8,580 nucleotides of DNA from Gemmatimonadota bacterium (GCA_016207445.1 JACQPS010000259.1:1-8580); one strand, 5' to 3'. Numbered from the stretch's first letter, positions 1 to 8,267 are shown. The notes: a model not told the origin generated them from the sequence alone. Made by a program: numbers and translations.

Positions 1-1
1 C

Positions 2-1498
2 GACGACCACGCCGACTGGGGCGAGGCCCGCCTCGAGGTCAAGGCCGGAGCTCCGTTGCCGGCGCTGCTCGAGCCCGAGCGGGCGCCCACGGTCGTCCTC
101 ACGCCGAAACCGCCCGCGCAGCCTCGCCTCAATGGACCCGCCGTGTACGGCGCCGGCGCCGGCCGGCCCTTTCTCTACCGTATTCCCGCGACGGGCGAGC
201 GACCGCTGGAGTTCGATGCCGAGGGGTTGCCCGCCGGCCTGTCACTGGACCGGCGGACGGGGATCATTACCGGGGTGGTCTACGACCGGGGCACGTTCGA
301 GGTCATGCTGCGGGCTCGAAACCGGCACGGCACCGCCGAAAAGCGCTTCCGCATCATCATCGGCAAAGGGCTCGCGCTCACACCGCCGCTGGGCTGGAAC
401 AGCCGGAACGTCCGGGGCTGCGCGGTCGATGATGCGAAGATCCGCAGAGCGGCGGATGCGCTGGTCGCGACCGGTCTCGCCGACCACGGCTGGGCCTACG
501 TCAACATCGACGACTGCTGGATGCGAAGGCCGGGGCCGGACGCACGCGACCCGAACACGGGCGAGATCCTGCCGAACGAGAAGTTCCCGGACATGAGAGC
601 CCTCACCGACTACGTGCACGCGCGCGGTCTCAAGCTCGGCATCTACACGGGTCCCAACGAGAGCACGTGTCAGGGATTCGTGGCCAGCAAGGGTTACGAG
701 CGCGCGGATCTGCGCGCCTTCGCGCGCTGGGGCGTCGATTACATCAAGGTCGACTGGTGCAGCGCGAATCGCGACCCGGTCGCGCAGCAGCAGGCGTATC
801 GCTGGTTCGGCGACCTGCTGAAGGAGGTCGAGCGCGACATCGTCTACAGCCTGTGCCAGTACGGCTGGCACCGCGTGTGGGAGTGGGGCGCCGGCGTCGG
901 CGGCAATCTCTGGTGCACCGCCGGCGAAATCGAGGATACCTGGGGCAGCATAGCCACGACCGGGTTCCAGCAGGACGAGATGGCGCCGTTCGCCGCGCCC
1001 GGCCACTGGAACGATCCCGACCGGCTGGTCGTGGGGTTGCTCGGCCGCGACTCCGAGGTGCGGCCGAGCCGTCTCACGCCGGACGAACAGTACACGCACC
1101 TCTCGCTCTGGGCGCTGCTCGCCGCGCCACTGCTGATCGGCGCGGACCTGACGCAGCTCGACGAGTTCACGCTCGGGCTCCTGACCAACGACGAGGTGCT
1201 CGCGGTGAACCAGGACGAGCGCGGCATTCAGGGGAAGCGCGTGGCGCGGCTCGAGGGCGGCGACGTCTACGCCAAGCCGCTCGCCGACGGCTCGCACGCC
1301 GTCGGCCTGTTCAACCGCGACTGGTTCGAGCACGAGCTCGGGGTCGATTGGGAGCAGTTGGGGCTGAGCGGCCCGCAGCGCGTGCGGGACCTGTGGCGGC
1401 AGCAGGACCTGGGCGTGTTCGACCGCAGGTACGCGGCCCGCGTGCCGAGTCACGGCGTGGTGCTGGTGAGCGTGGCGGCGGCGGGGGAGCAGGATTAG
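2..1498 (+). CDS. GH27 alpha-galactosidase-like protein (5' partial), NPCBM-Ig-GH27
   Basis: The frame is open to the left edge, so this is the last 498 residues of a longer protein; the TTG at 56 is internal. Residues 1-13 (DDHADWGEARLEV) resemble the end of an NPCBM carbohydrate-binding module. Residues 45-121 form a putative-Ig (He_PIG) module, with LPAGLSLDRRTGIITG. The GH27 catalytic barrel starts at LTPPLGWN near 126 and ends near 413, followed by a C-terminal beta-sandwich. Conserved GH27 features are IDDCW (D170, D171), GIY, a cysteine pair C223/C253, KVDW with the expected nucleophile D251, and HWNDPD (D340). Several pocket residues differ from the family: the Trp of GWNSW is R135, the Arg and Asp of WRTTGDI are C305 and E309, and the Met after WNDPD is R341. 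Family members hydrolyse terminal alpha-galactosides by a retaining mechanism; substrate and activity here are uncertain. It is convergent with the minus-strand cluster. Family assignment is firm, activity is not. Confidence 0.9.
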   Translation, partial: DDHADWGEARLEVKAGAPLPALLEPERAPTVVLTPKPPAQPRLNGPAVYGAGAGRPFLYRIPATGERPLEFDAEGLPAGLSLDRRTGIITGVVYDRGTFEVMLRARNRHGTAEKRFRIIIGKGLALTPPLGWNSRNVRGCAVDDAKIRRAADALVATGLADHGWAYVNIDDCWMRRPGPDARDPNTGEILPNEKFPDMRALTDYVHARGLKLGIYTGPNESTCQGFVASKGYERADLRAFARWGVDYIKVDWCSANRDPVAQQQAYRWFGDLLKEVERDIVYSLCQYGWHRVWEWGAGVGGNLWCTAGEIEDTWGSIATTGFQQDEMAPFAAPGHWNDPDRLVVGLLGRDSEVRPSRLTPDEQYTHLSLWALLAAPLLIGADLTQLDEFTLGLLTNDEVLAVNQDERGIQGKRVARLEGGDVYAKPLADGSHAVGLFNRDWFEHELGVDWEQLGLSGPQRVRDLWRQQDLGVFDRRYAARVPSHGVVLVSVAAAGEQD

Positions 1499-1507
1499 CT
1501 CAGCCTC

Positions 1508-1537
1508 GAATCGCCAGCGGCGGGATCCGCAGGATTC
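1508..1537. terminator. weak hairpin between convergent genes, possible bidirectional terminator
   Basis: Only 37 bases separate the GH27 stop from the end of the PfpI-family gene. They contain an interrupted inverted repeat: outer arms GAATC (1508-1512) and GATTC (1533-1537), inner arms GCGG (1517-1520) and CCGC (1527-1530). The right arm overlaps the stop codon of the minus-strand gene. There is no T-tract on either strand, so intrinsic termination is only a possibility suggested by its position. Confidence 0.2.
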
Positions 1538-2108
1538 AATCGTGCCCTATGATCGTCCCGGCCTCTTCCCGCTGCGGCCCGGGCACGTGCGTGGCGATGG
1601 CCTCGACCAGCGCGCGGCAGAAGTCGGGGATGTCCTCCACCACCCGGCCCCACACGAAATTGCCATCCCGGAAGGCGGCGGCGTCCACCCACTGCGCGCC
1701 CGCGTTCTCGAGATCGTCGCGGATTGCGGGCGCGCCCGTGGCGCGGTGCCCACGCACCACGCCCGCGCTGATCGGCACCCAGCCGGCGTGGCAGATGGCG
1801 CCCACGATCCGGTCCTGCGCGTAAGCGTCCCGCACGAGCCGCTTGACGCCGTCGTGCCGGCGGAGCTTGTCGGGCGCCCAGCCACCCGGGATGACGACGG
1901 CGTCGAAGTCGGCCGCGCGGACCCGGTCGGCGGTCGTGTCCGGCCGCGCCTTCAGCCCGTGCTTCCCCTGGAACTCGCGCTGGCGGCCCGTGCCGACGAT
2001 GACGACCTCCGCGCCCTCCTCGCGGAGGCGCATCACCGGGACCCAGAATTCGAGATCCTCGAAGCCTTCCTCCACGAGATAGGCCACCTTCTTCCCCTTC
2101 AGACGCAT
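1536..2108 (-). CDS. PfpI/DJ-1 family protein (class I glutamine amidotransferase-like)
   Basis: 190 residues, a usual length for the PfpI branch of the DJ-1 superfamily. The N-terminal KKVAYLVEEGFEDLEF carries the acidic residues (E14/E17) that normally assist the nucleophile. VVIPGGWAPDKLR (71-83) is the conserved loop. GAICHAGW (103-110) is the nucleophile elbow, with C106 followed by H107. ISAGVVRG and DDLENAGAQWVD are also typical. Members have been described as intracellular proteases, and in some cases as deglycases or glyoxalases acting on methylglyoxal adducts; the sequence does not decide between these. No signal peptide is seen, so it should be cytoplasmic. The ATG is preceded by GAGGAGG at good spacing. 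It is the last gene of the minus-strand cluster, 13 bases after etfA. Confidence 0.9.
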   Translation of the reverse strand: MRLKGKKVAYLVEEGFEDLEFWVPVMRLREEGAEVVIVGTGRQREFQGKHGLKARPDTTADRVRAADFDAVVIPGGWAPDKLRRHDGVKRLVRDAYAQDRIVGAICHAGWVPISAGVVRGHRATGAPAIRDDLENAGAQWVDAAAFRDGNFVWGRVVEDIPDFCRALVEAIATHVPGPQREEAGTIIGHD

Positions 2109-2113
2109 GCTGT

Positions 2114-2120
2114 CCTCCTC
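2114..2120 (-). promoter_or_regulatory. strong Shine-Dalgarno of the PfpI-family gene
   Basis: On the minus strand GAGGAGG lies 5 bases before the ATG at 2108, inside the 13-base gap after the etfA stop. It fixes the start codon and supports translation from a shared message. Confidence 0.7.
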
Positions 2121-2121
2121 G

Positions 2122-3108
<987 letters not shown>

Positions 3109-3116
3109 CCCTCCCC

Positions 3117-3863
3117 CTACAGCGCCTTGGCTTCTTCGCGCAGCAGCCGGAGGAGCTCTGGCACGGCGTCCGCCCCCTGGCCCACGACCTTGCCCGGCGG
3201 CCGCTCGGGCGGGTGGCTCAGGTCGAGCAGCCGGACGCGGCTCGGGCCGGCGGCCGCCTCCTTCTCCTCGAGCGGCTTCTTCTTCGCCGCCATGATCCCC
3301 TTGAGCGACGGGTAGCGCGGCTCGTACTTGCCTTTTGTGATGGTCACCACGGCTGGAAGCGGCGCCTCCACCACCTCGATCCCGCCCTCGACCTCGCGGT
3401 GGCAGAGGATCTTGCCGTCCCCGAGCTCCAGCTCCGCGACGACCGTGACGCAGGGCAGGCCGAGCAGCTCGGCCACCATCGGGCCGACCTGCTGCTGATC
3501 ATCGTCGGCCGCCTTCATGCCGAACAGGTAGAGGTCGGCGTTCGCATCCTTCAGCTCGGCGGCCAGGGCGCGGGCCGTGACCAGGCCGTCCAGGGTAGGC
3601 GGAGCCTCGAGCAGGACCGCGCGGTCCGCCCCGAGCGCCAGCGCGGCACGCAACTGCTCCGCGGCCGCGGCCTCGCCGACCGATACGACGATGACCTCAC
3701 CGCCCCCCTTCGCTTCCCTGAGCTGGAGAGCGGCCTCGACTGCGAACTCGTCGTACGGGCTGATGATGAACTTGAGGCCGGCGGCGTCGATGTCCCGGCC
3801 CGCGGCGATCTTGAGGCGCGCCTCCGTATCGGGGACGCGTTTGATGCAGGTGACGATCTTCAC
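3117..3863 (-). CDS. etfB: electron transfer flavoprotein subunit beta
   Basis: 248 residues, normal for EtfB, the AMP-binding partner of EtfA. Diagnostic parts are MKIVTCIKRVPDTE at the start, SPYDEFAVEAAL (35-46), GMKAADDDQQQVGPMVAELL (115-134), REVEGG (156-161) and EPRYPSLKGIMAAKKK (181-196). The last segment is the recognition loop; its L187 corresponds to the leucine that anchors ETF to acyl-CoA dehydrogenases in characterised systems. This suggests a conventional dehydrogenase-linked ETF, but it does not exclude a bifurcating one. The start is GTG (3863), chosen because the conserved N-terminus begins there; GAGGA lies a few bases upstream. The gene begins 22 bases after the PorV-like gene and sits 8 bases before etfA in the usual etfB-etfA order. 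A separate promoter inside the preceding gene is possible. Confidence 0.97.
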   Translation of the reverse strand: MKIVTCIKRVPDTEARLKIAAGRDIDAAGLKFIISPYDEFAVEAALQLREAKGGGEVIVVSVGEAAAAEQLRAALALGADRAVLLEAPPTLDGLVTARALAAELKDANADLYLFGMKAADDDQQQVGPMVAELLGLPCVTVVAELELGDGKILCHREVEGGIEVVEAPLPAVVTITKGKYEPRYPSLKGIMAAKKKPLEEKEAAAGPSRVRLLDLSHPPERPPGKVVGQGADAVPELLRLLREEAKAL

Positions 3864-3885
3864 GAATCCTCGCCGACGCCCCGGA

Positions 3886-4854
3886 TCAGGGCAGTCTCAC
3901 CCAGCGAACGCCGATGCGGTGCACGGCGCCGAAGAAGTCCAGACTCTGGTAGGTGTAGTCCACCGCGATGCCGCGCAGCGAGACGCTGCCGCCGAGCCGG
4001 AGCGGGCCCAGGCCATCGCCGCCGGTGCCGGCGTCGTATCCGATGCGGGCGACGGCGCCGAACGGGCGGGCGGCGCCCGGGACGAGGCCGGCCTCCAGCC
4101 CCGCCGCCACGATGGTCGCTCCCTCCTCGAACCGATGGGCCAGGTCGAGAGACGCGACCACACCGAGACCCGCTGCCGGCTCGAGCTCCACCAGCACCCC
4201 GGTGCGGATCTCGGTCGGCAGCGGCGCATCGGCGGCGGCGTCGCCGGAGAGCGAGGGGCCCAGGTTCAGCACGGCCGCGCCGATGGTGAGGAACGGCGTC
4301 GCCAGGTACTGGACGCCCGCATCCAGCACGGGCGCCGAGCGGCCGACTTCGTCCAGCTCGCTCGAGACGAAGCCGGCAGCGGCGCCCACGCGCATGCGTC
4401 GCGCGACCAGCGGCACCGCCACGGCCAGGCGAGCGGCGGCCTCGCGCGCGCTCGCGACCCGCCCCGTGCTCGTGCCGCGCTCACCGCCGAAGCGCGCGTC
4501 CGGCTCGACCACGGTGATGTCGCCCGCGTCCAGGTACGCGACGCCGAACCCCAGCACCACGCCGCCCAGCCGCAGCGCGCCCGCGCCCGATCCCAACCGG
4601 ACGCTCTCGACGTGCCGCTGGTACGACGCGCCGGCCGCGAGCTGGAGGCTCGCCAGGCCCGCGGGGTTGTAGAAGACGACGTCGGCATCCCCGTCCGCCG
4701 CGGTGTACGCACCGGACAGTCCGGCCGCGCGGCTCCCGGCCGGCAGCTGGAGCACCTGCGCGCCGGCCGTGCCCGCACCCTGCGCGGCCAGCTCGAGCGG
4801 CACGCCCAGCGCCAGGGCGAGGAGGGCCAGACCACCGCGCGTGGCCGGGTTCAT
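3886..4854 (-). CDS. PorV/PorQ-family outer-membrane beta-barrel protein
   Basis: 322 residues. Residues 1-24 look like a signal peptide (MNPATRGG, a hydrophobic LALLALALGVPL stretch, cleavage near LAAQ). The mature N-terminus has the family signature: PAGSRAAGLSGAYTAADGDA (38-57) followed by FYNPAGLA (61-68). The rest alternates short amphipathic strands rich in Gly/Ala/Val with polar turns, and ends with IAVDYTYQSLDFFGAVHRIGV (the terminal strand pattern of PorV/PorQ and related FadL-like barrels). In type IX secretion PorV binds and shuttles cargo bearing a C-terminal sorting domain at the outer membrane; PorQ/PorP-like relatives have related roles. The ATG overlaps the stop of the upstream cargo-like gene (ATGA) and has a strong AGGAGGAGGA site. 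The family call is good; the specific PorV role is inferred from the neighbouring C-terminal domain. Confidence 0.75.
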   Translation of the reverse strand: MNPATRGGLALLALALGVPLELAAQGAGTAGAQVLQLPAGSRAAGLSGAYTAADGDADVVFYNPAGLASLQLAAGASYQRHVESVRLGSGAGALRLGGVVLGFGVAYLDAGDITVVEPDARFGGERGTSTGRVASAREAAARLAVAVPLVARRMRVGAAAGFVSSELDEVGRSAPVLDAGVQYLATPFLTIGAAVLNLGPSLSGDAAADAPLPTEIRTGVLVELEPAAGLGVVASLDLAHRFEEGATIVAAGLEAGLVPGAARPFGAVARIGYDAGTGGDGLGPLRLGGSVSLRGIAVDYTYQSLDFFGAVHRIGVRWVRLP

Positions 4855-7800
4855 TCCTCCTCCTCTCCGCCGGAGGGCCGGATCACGAGCAGCTTCTCGC
4901 GCACCAGCCTCCCCGCCACATCGAAGACCACGAGATACACCCCGGGCGCCACCGCGCCGCCCTCATCGTTGGTCAAGTCCCAGACCGCTCGCCCGTCGGC
5001 GCTCATGCGCGCGAGCAGGTCGGCCACGCGCCGTCCCGTCAGCGTGTACACGGCCGCGACCTTCGGCCGCTCGCTGAAGTTGAAGACCACCCGCTCGGAG
5101 CGAACCGGATTCTCGCTCAACACGAACGACTCGCCCGCTCGCAGCACGGTCGTGCGCACCGGCACCGATGGCACCGGCTCCCCCGCCGAGATCCGGTCCG
5201 GAATGCGGGAGCGCGCGCCCAGGGTCTTCGTCTCCAGCGGCAGGAAGCGACCGTGGAAGAGCGTCTCGTTCGGTACCCGGCCGCTCAGCTCCACTGCCGC
5301 GATCAGCGCGAGCGAGTCATCGGCCGGCACCGTCAGGCTGTCAGGCGCCAGGGTCACGCGCACGGTGTCGCCCGCCAGTGAGGCCAGCGTGTCCGCGACC
5401 AGCGGCTCATCCACGTCCGGCGCCCGGTCGCCATCCACGTCCCGCACCAGCACCAGTCTGGCCAGCGGATCCCGGCCGAACACCTCGAAGGCGAGCTGCC
5501 GCACCTCCACCGCTTCCGCGCCCTGCACGGCCAGGCGCACCGCCACCAGGGGCAGGCGTGTGCCGCGCTCGCTCAGCACCGCCGCAGCGCTCAGCCCGGT
5601 CCCGGTCACGATCAACGTCGCCGCAGGCAGCACGGCAATGCTCGCGAACGCGCTCTTCCCCTCCGACGAAGCCGTGATCATCGCCGTACCGGGAGAGAGC
5701 GCCGACACGCCGCCCTCCGGATCCACACTCGCGACCGACGGCGCGGAGCTCGACCAGCTCACCTTGCGGTCCACGAGCGGCGTCCCCGACGCGTCCCGCG
5801 GCGTGGCCGTGAGGCGAGTGCTCTCGTTCACGATCAGACTCGCGCTCGCCGGCGTGATCGTCACGGTCGCGACCGGCGCCAGCGCGACGCTCGTACGGAA
5901 CATGCCGCGCCCGTGCGTGGCGGCGACCAGCGTACCGAGGCTCGGCCGGTACACCAGATCGAACACCGCAACGTTCGGCATGCCGTCGTTGAACGGCGTC
6001 CAGCTCGCGCCGCCGTCCATCGAGCGGAACACGCCCAGGTCGGTGCCGACGTACAGCTCGGCCGAGACGTGGGCGAATGCGTTCACCGGCACATCCGGCA
6101 GGTCCCCGCTGATGCTCTGCCAGCTCGCGCCCCGGTCCGTGGTCTTGAACACATGCGCGCTGCCGAAGCCGGAGAACGTGACGTAGGCCACGTCCGCGTC
6201 CACGGGATGCAGCGCGATGGCGGTCACGAAGCGGGTCGGCAGGTTCGTCGTGATCCTGGTCCAGCTGCCGCCGCCGTCACTCGTCACCTGCACCAGGCCG
6301 TTGCTCGTGCCGACATAGATGGTCAAACTGTCCGAGGGCGCCTCCGCGATCGCGGAGATGCGCCCGCCTCCCTGGGTCAGATCCGGGCTGATCGCGGCCC
6401 ACGCGTCACCGCGATTATCCGTGCGATACAACCGGAAGGTGCCGAAGTAGAGCCTCTGCGGCTTCGTGGGCGACATCACCAGAGGGGGAATGAACAGGCC
6501 CCGGTCCGACGTGTCGATGCCGTTCAGCACGAGCTGGAACGACGCCAATGGCGGCTGACGCCGACGCGGCCCGCAGAAGCCACAGGGCGGCGTCCACTGC
6601 GTCTCGGCGTAGGAGACGGTCGGGTCGAGAAAATCGATGCCGGTGAAGCCGCCATCGCCGCCGAGCACGTGCTGCCACGTCGGAACGCCCGCGTACTGCA
6701 GCGTGCCGTTGTCCTGCGTCCCGCCCAGGATCGTGGCCGTGTCGGTGGGGTGCAGCGAGATGCCCGCGTAGAACTGCGTGATGGCCAGGTTGTTGTTCAG
6801 GCTGGTCCAGCTCGCGCCCGCGTCCGCGGAGCGGTAGATGCCGCCGTCGTTGCCGGCGAAGACGATGTCCGGGTTCTGCGGGTCGAACGCCCAGGCGTGC
6901 TGGTCGACGTGGATCCCGTTCAGGATACTCGGAAACGAGTTGCCGCCGTCCGTCGACTTGAACAGGGACACCCCGCCGAAGTAGACCGTGTTCGGGTCGT
7001 TCGGGTGCACCGCTACGAACATGTCGTACCAGCACTGCGGCGCGCACGAGGCGCCGCTGGCCGGCGCCTGGCTCCACGAGGCACCGCCGTCGGTCGTCTT
7101 CCACAGCCCCAGGAACCCGCCATCACTGCCCACGCCGTCGAACGCGTCCTGCACGGCGGCGTGGAGCACGGCCGGAGCCGAGCGAGCCAGCGCCAGATTG
7201 ATGCGACCCACGTTCGACGCGGGGAACCCGACAGAGAGCTGCGTCCAGGTCAGCCCCGCGTCTGTGGTCTTGTACACACCGTTGCCGGAGCCGCCGAACG
7301 GGTTTCCGAGAGCCGCGTACAGGACGAGGCGATTGGTCGGATCCATCACCAGATCGGTCGCGATGCCGGCCTGGACCTGTGTCCACGTGGCACCGCCGTC
7401 CGTGGACTTGTACAGGCCGAAGTCGCTGGCCACGTAGAGCGTGGTCGTGGCCGTGCCTCCGGCGGTGGAGGAATCGATCACGATGCGCGAGATCTTTGCG
7501 CCGCCGCTGGGCAGGTCGAAGACGGACGCACCCAGCCGTGTCCAGGTCGTGCCGCCGTCCGTGCTGCGCAGCAGGCCGCAGCCGTAGTAGCTGTCGCCGG
7601 AGAAGTGCTGCTCTCCCGTCCCCGCGTACACGACACTCGGATTCAGCGGGTCGATGGCCAGCGCGCCCATCGCGAGAGAGCACTCGCCATCGGTGAGCGG
7701 CGTCCAGGTCGCGCCGCCGTCGGTCGTCTTCCACACCCCGCCCTGCGCGCCACCGACGAAAACGATGTTCGAATTCGTGGGATGCACCGCGATGGCCGTG

Positions 7801-8126
7801 AGTCGGCCCGCGGACCCGAGCGAGATCGGGATCGCGCCCGGCCCGAGCGGCGTCCAGGCCGCCTGCTGCGCCTGGGCCGCGCCGCCCGCTCCCGGCGCCG
7901 GCCCGGGCCAGCGCGCCCGCAGCTGCTCGCGCGCGCGCCCCAAGGCGCCGGGCGGGATCTTCTCGAAAGGAAACGCCCGCTGCTCGTGGAAGTACTGCCA
8001 GCGCAGGCGCGGCTTGCCGCCCGGCACCGGCTGCTGCGCCGCGGCGGCATGGGTCAGCACGAGGAGAAGCAGCGGGGCGGCTGTGAGCCGTGCGCCCCGC
8101 ACCCGGACCAGGGCGCGCAAGCTCAT
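4851..8126 (-). CDS. secreted Asp-box (BNR/sortilin-like) beta-propeller protein with BIG_2 and type IX-like C-terminal domain
   Basis: 1091 residues from the ATG at 8126, chosen because it opens a clean signal peptide: MSLRALVRVRGARL, a leucine-rich core, then THAAAAQQ near 30. Residues 91-750 hold Asp-box repeats (S/T-x-D-x-G-x-T/S-W type). Eleven are visible, starting near 132, 187, 240, 286, 343, 390, 432, 568, 615, 661 and 701, forming one or two beta-propellers of the sortilin/BNR kind and ending in THGRGMFR. Residues 751-834 are a BIG_2 Ig-like domain. Residues 835-995 are an unassigned beta-rich region with an EF-hand-like DVDGDRAPDVDE loop. Residues 1006-1083 (ENPVRSERVVFNF ... PGVYLVVFDVAGRLVREKLL) match the type IX sorting/FlgD-Ig-like fold, followed by SGGEEEE. 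Such proteins are exported or surface-attached. Glycosidase activity is not implied by Asp-boxes; ligand or substrate is unknown. First gene of the minus-strand cluster, coupled to the PorV-like gene. Confidence 0.9.
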   Translation of the reverse strand: MSLRALVRVRGARLTAAPLLLLVLTHAAAAQQPVPGGKPRLRWQYFHEQRAFPFEKIPPGALGRAREQLRARWPGPAPGAGGAAQAQQAAWTPLGPGAIPISLGSAGRLTAIAVHPTNSNIVFVGGAQGGVWKTTDGGATWTPLTDGECSLAMGALAIDPLNPSVVYAGTGEQHFSGDSYYGCGLLRSTDGGTTWTRLGASVFDLPSGGAKISRIVIDSSTAGGTATTTLYVASDFGLYKSTDGGATWTQVQAGIATDLVMDPTNRLVLYAALGNPFGGSGNGVYKTTDAGLTWTQLSVGFPASNVGRINLALARSAPAVLHAAVQDAFDGVGSDGGFLGLWKTTDGGASWSQAPASGASCAPQCWYDMFVAVHPNDPNTVYFGGVSLFKSTDGGNSFPSILNGIHVDQHAWAFDPQNPDIVFAGNDGGIYRSADAGASWTSLNNNLAITQFYAGISLHPTDTATILGGTQDNGTLQYAGVPTWQHVLGGDGGFTGIDFLDPTVSYAETQWTPPCGFCGPRRRQPPLASFQLVLNGIDTSDRGLFIPPLVMSPTKPQRLYFGTFRLYRTDNRGDAWAAISPDLTQGGGRISAIAEAPSDSLTIYVGTSNGLVQVTSDGGGSWTRITTNLPTRFVTAIALHPVDADVAYVTFSGFGSAHVFKTTDRGASWQSISGDLPDVPVNAFAHVSAELYVGTDLGVFRSMDGGASWTPFNDGMPNVAVFDLVYRPSLGTLVAATHGRGMFRTSVALAPVATVTITPASASLIVNESTRLTATPRDASGTPLVDRKVSWSSSAPSVASVDPEGGVSALSPGTAMITASSEGKSAFASIAVLPAATLIVTGTGLSAAAVLSERGTRLPLVAVRLAVQGAEAVEVRQLAFEVFGRDPLARLVLVRDVDGDRAPDVDEPLVADTLASLAGDTVRVTLAPDSLTVPADDSLALIAAVELSGRVPNETLFHGRFLPLETKTLGARSRIPDRISAGEPVPSVPVRTTVLRAGESFVLSENPVRSERVVFNFSERPKVAAVYTLTGRRVADLLARMSADGRAVWDLTNDEGGAVAPGVYLVVFDVAGRLVREKLLVIRPSGGEEEE
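4855..4866 (-). promoter_or_regulatory. Shine-Dalgarno embedded in the cargo gene's last codons, with ATGA overlap
   Basis: On the minus strand the 3' end of the propeller gene reads GGAGAGGAGGAGGAATGA. The AGGAGGAGGA run is the ribosome binding site for the ATG at 4854. The same bases encode the terminal Glu-Glu-Glu-Glu, and the TGA stop (4851-4853) overlaps that ATG. This is a standard arrangement for translational coupling. Confidence 0.75.
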
Positions 8127-8221
8127 GCGTGTGGGATTCGTTTCCGCGGTACCGGTCACAGAAGAAGTCCGCACACCCAAAAAGGGAGGGATCCGGCGCG
8201 GGAAAAGCTACTCACAAGGCT

Positions 8222-8231
8222 GCGCATGCGC
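8222..8231. repeat. perfect 10-bp palindrome GCGCATGCGC
   Basis: A perfect dyad about 95 bases upstream of the ATG at 8126. It could be an operator half-site pair, but GC-rich palindromes of this length also occur by chance; no second copy is seen in the window. Confidence 0.35.
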
Positions 8232-8234
8232 TAT

Positions 8235-8253
8235 CCCCCCACGCGCGGGGGGG
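8235..8253. repeat. GC-only hairpin in the leader
   Basis: CCCCCC (8235-8240) and a run of seven G (8247-8253) flank a short ACGCGC loop, giving a six-pair all-G:C stem on either strand. It lies between the repeat arrays and the cluster's first gene. It has no T-tract, so it is not a standard intrinsic terminator; an mRNA leader structure or transcription insulator is possible. Confidence 0.45.
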
Positions 8254-8267
8254 CACAGCACAAGACC

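Larger units (their letters stand above)
8127..8267 (-). promoter_or_regulatory. leader/upstream region of the minus-strand cluster
   Basis: This 141-base stretch between the signal-peptide ATG and the repeat arrays must carry the promoter of the cluster unless transcription starts within or beyond the arrays. I see no convincing -35/-10 pair on the minus strand. The nearest is TAGCTTTT (8203-8210), which resembles the TAnnTTTG element of Bacteroidota, but no matching upstream TTTG is at the right distance. No clear Shine-Dalgarno precedes the ATG at 8126. Overlapping restriction-type palindromes (CCGCGG, GGTACC, ACCGGT) fall at 8144-8156. Confidence 0.3.

Noticed and set aside
56..58. TTG at 56 as the true start of the GH27 gene
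   Set aside because: The frame is open upstream to the window edge and the upstream residues (HADWGEARL) look like the end of an NPCBM module, so the codon is internal.
242..1453. 403-codon open frame on the minus strand within the GH27 gene
   Set aside because: Antisense to unambiguous GH27 motifs; composition is that of a GC-rich shadow frame.
3577..6186. 869-codon open frame on the plus strand
   Set aside because: It lies antisense to etfB, the PorV-like gene and the propeller gene, all of which have clear family motifs. Its translation is low-complexity Arg/Ala/Ser/Pro-rich, as expected from the opposite strand of GC-rich codons.
8127..8180. N-terminal extension of the propeller protein to a TTG at 8180
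   Set aside because: The extension adds 18 polar residues ahead of a clean signal peptide that begins at the ATG at 8126, and no ribosome binding site precedes the TTG.
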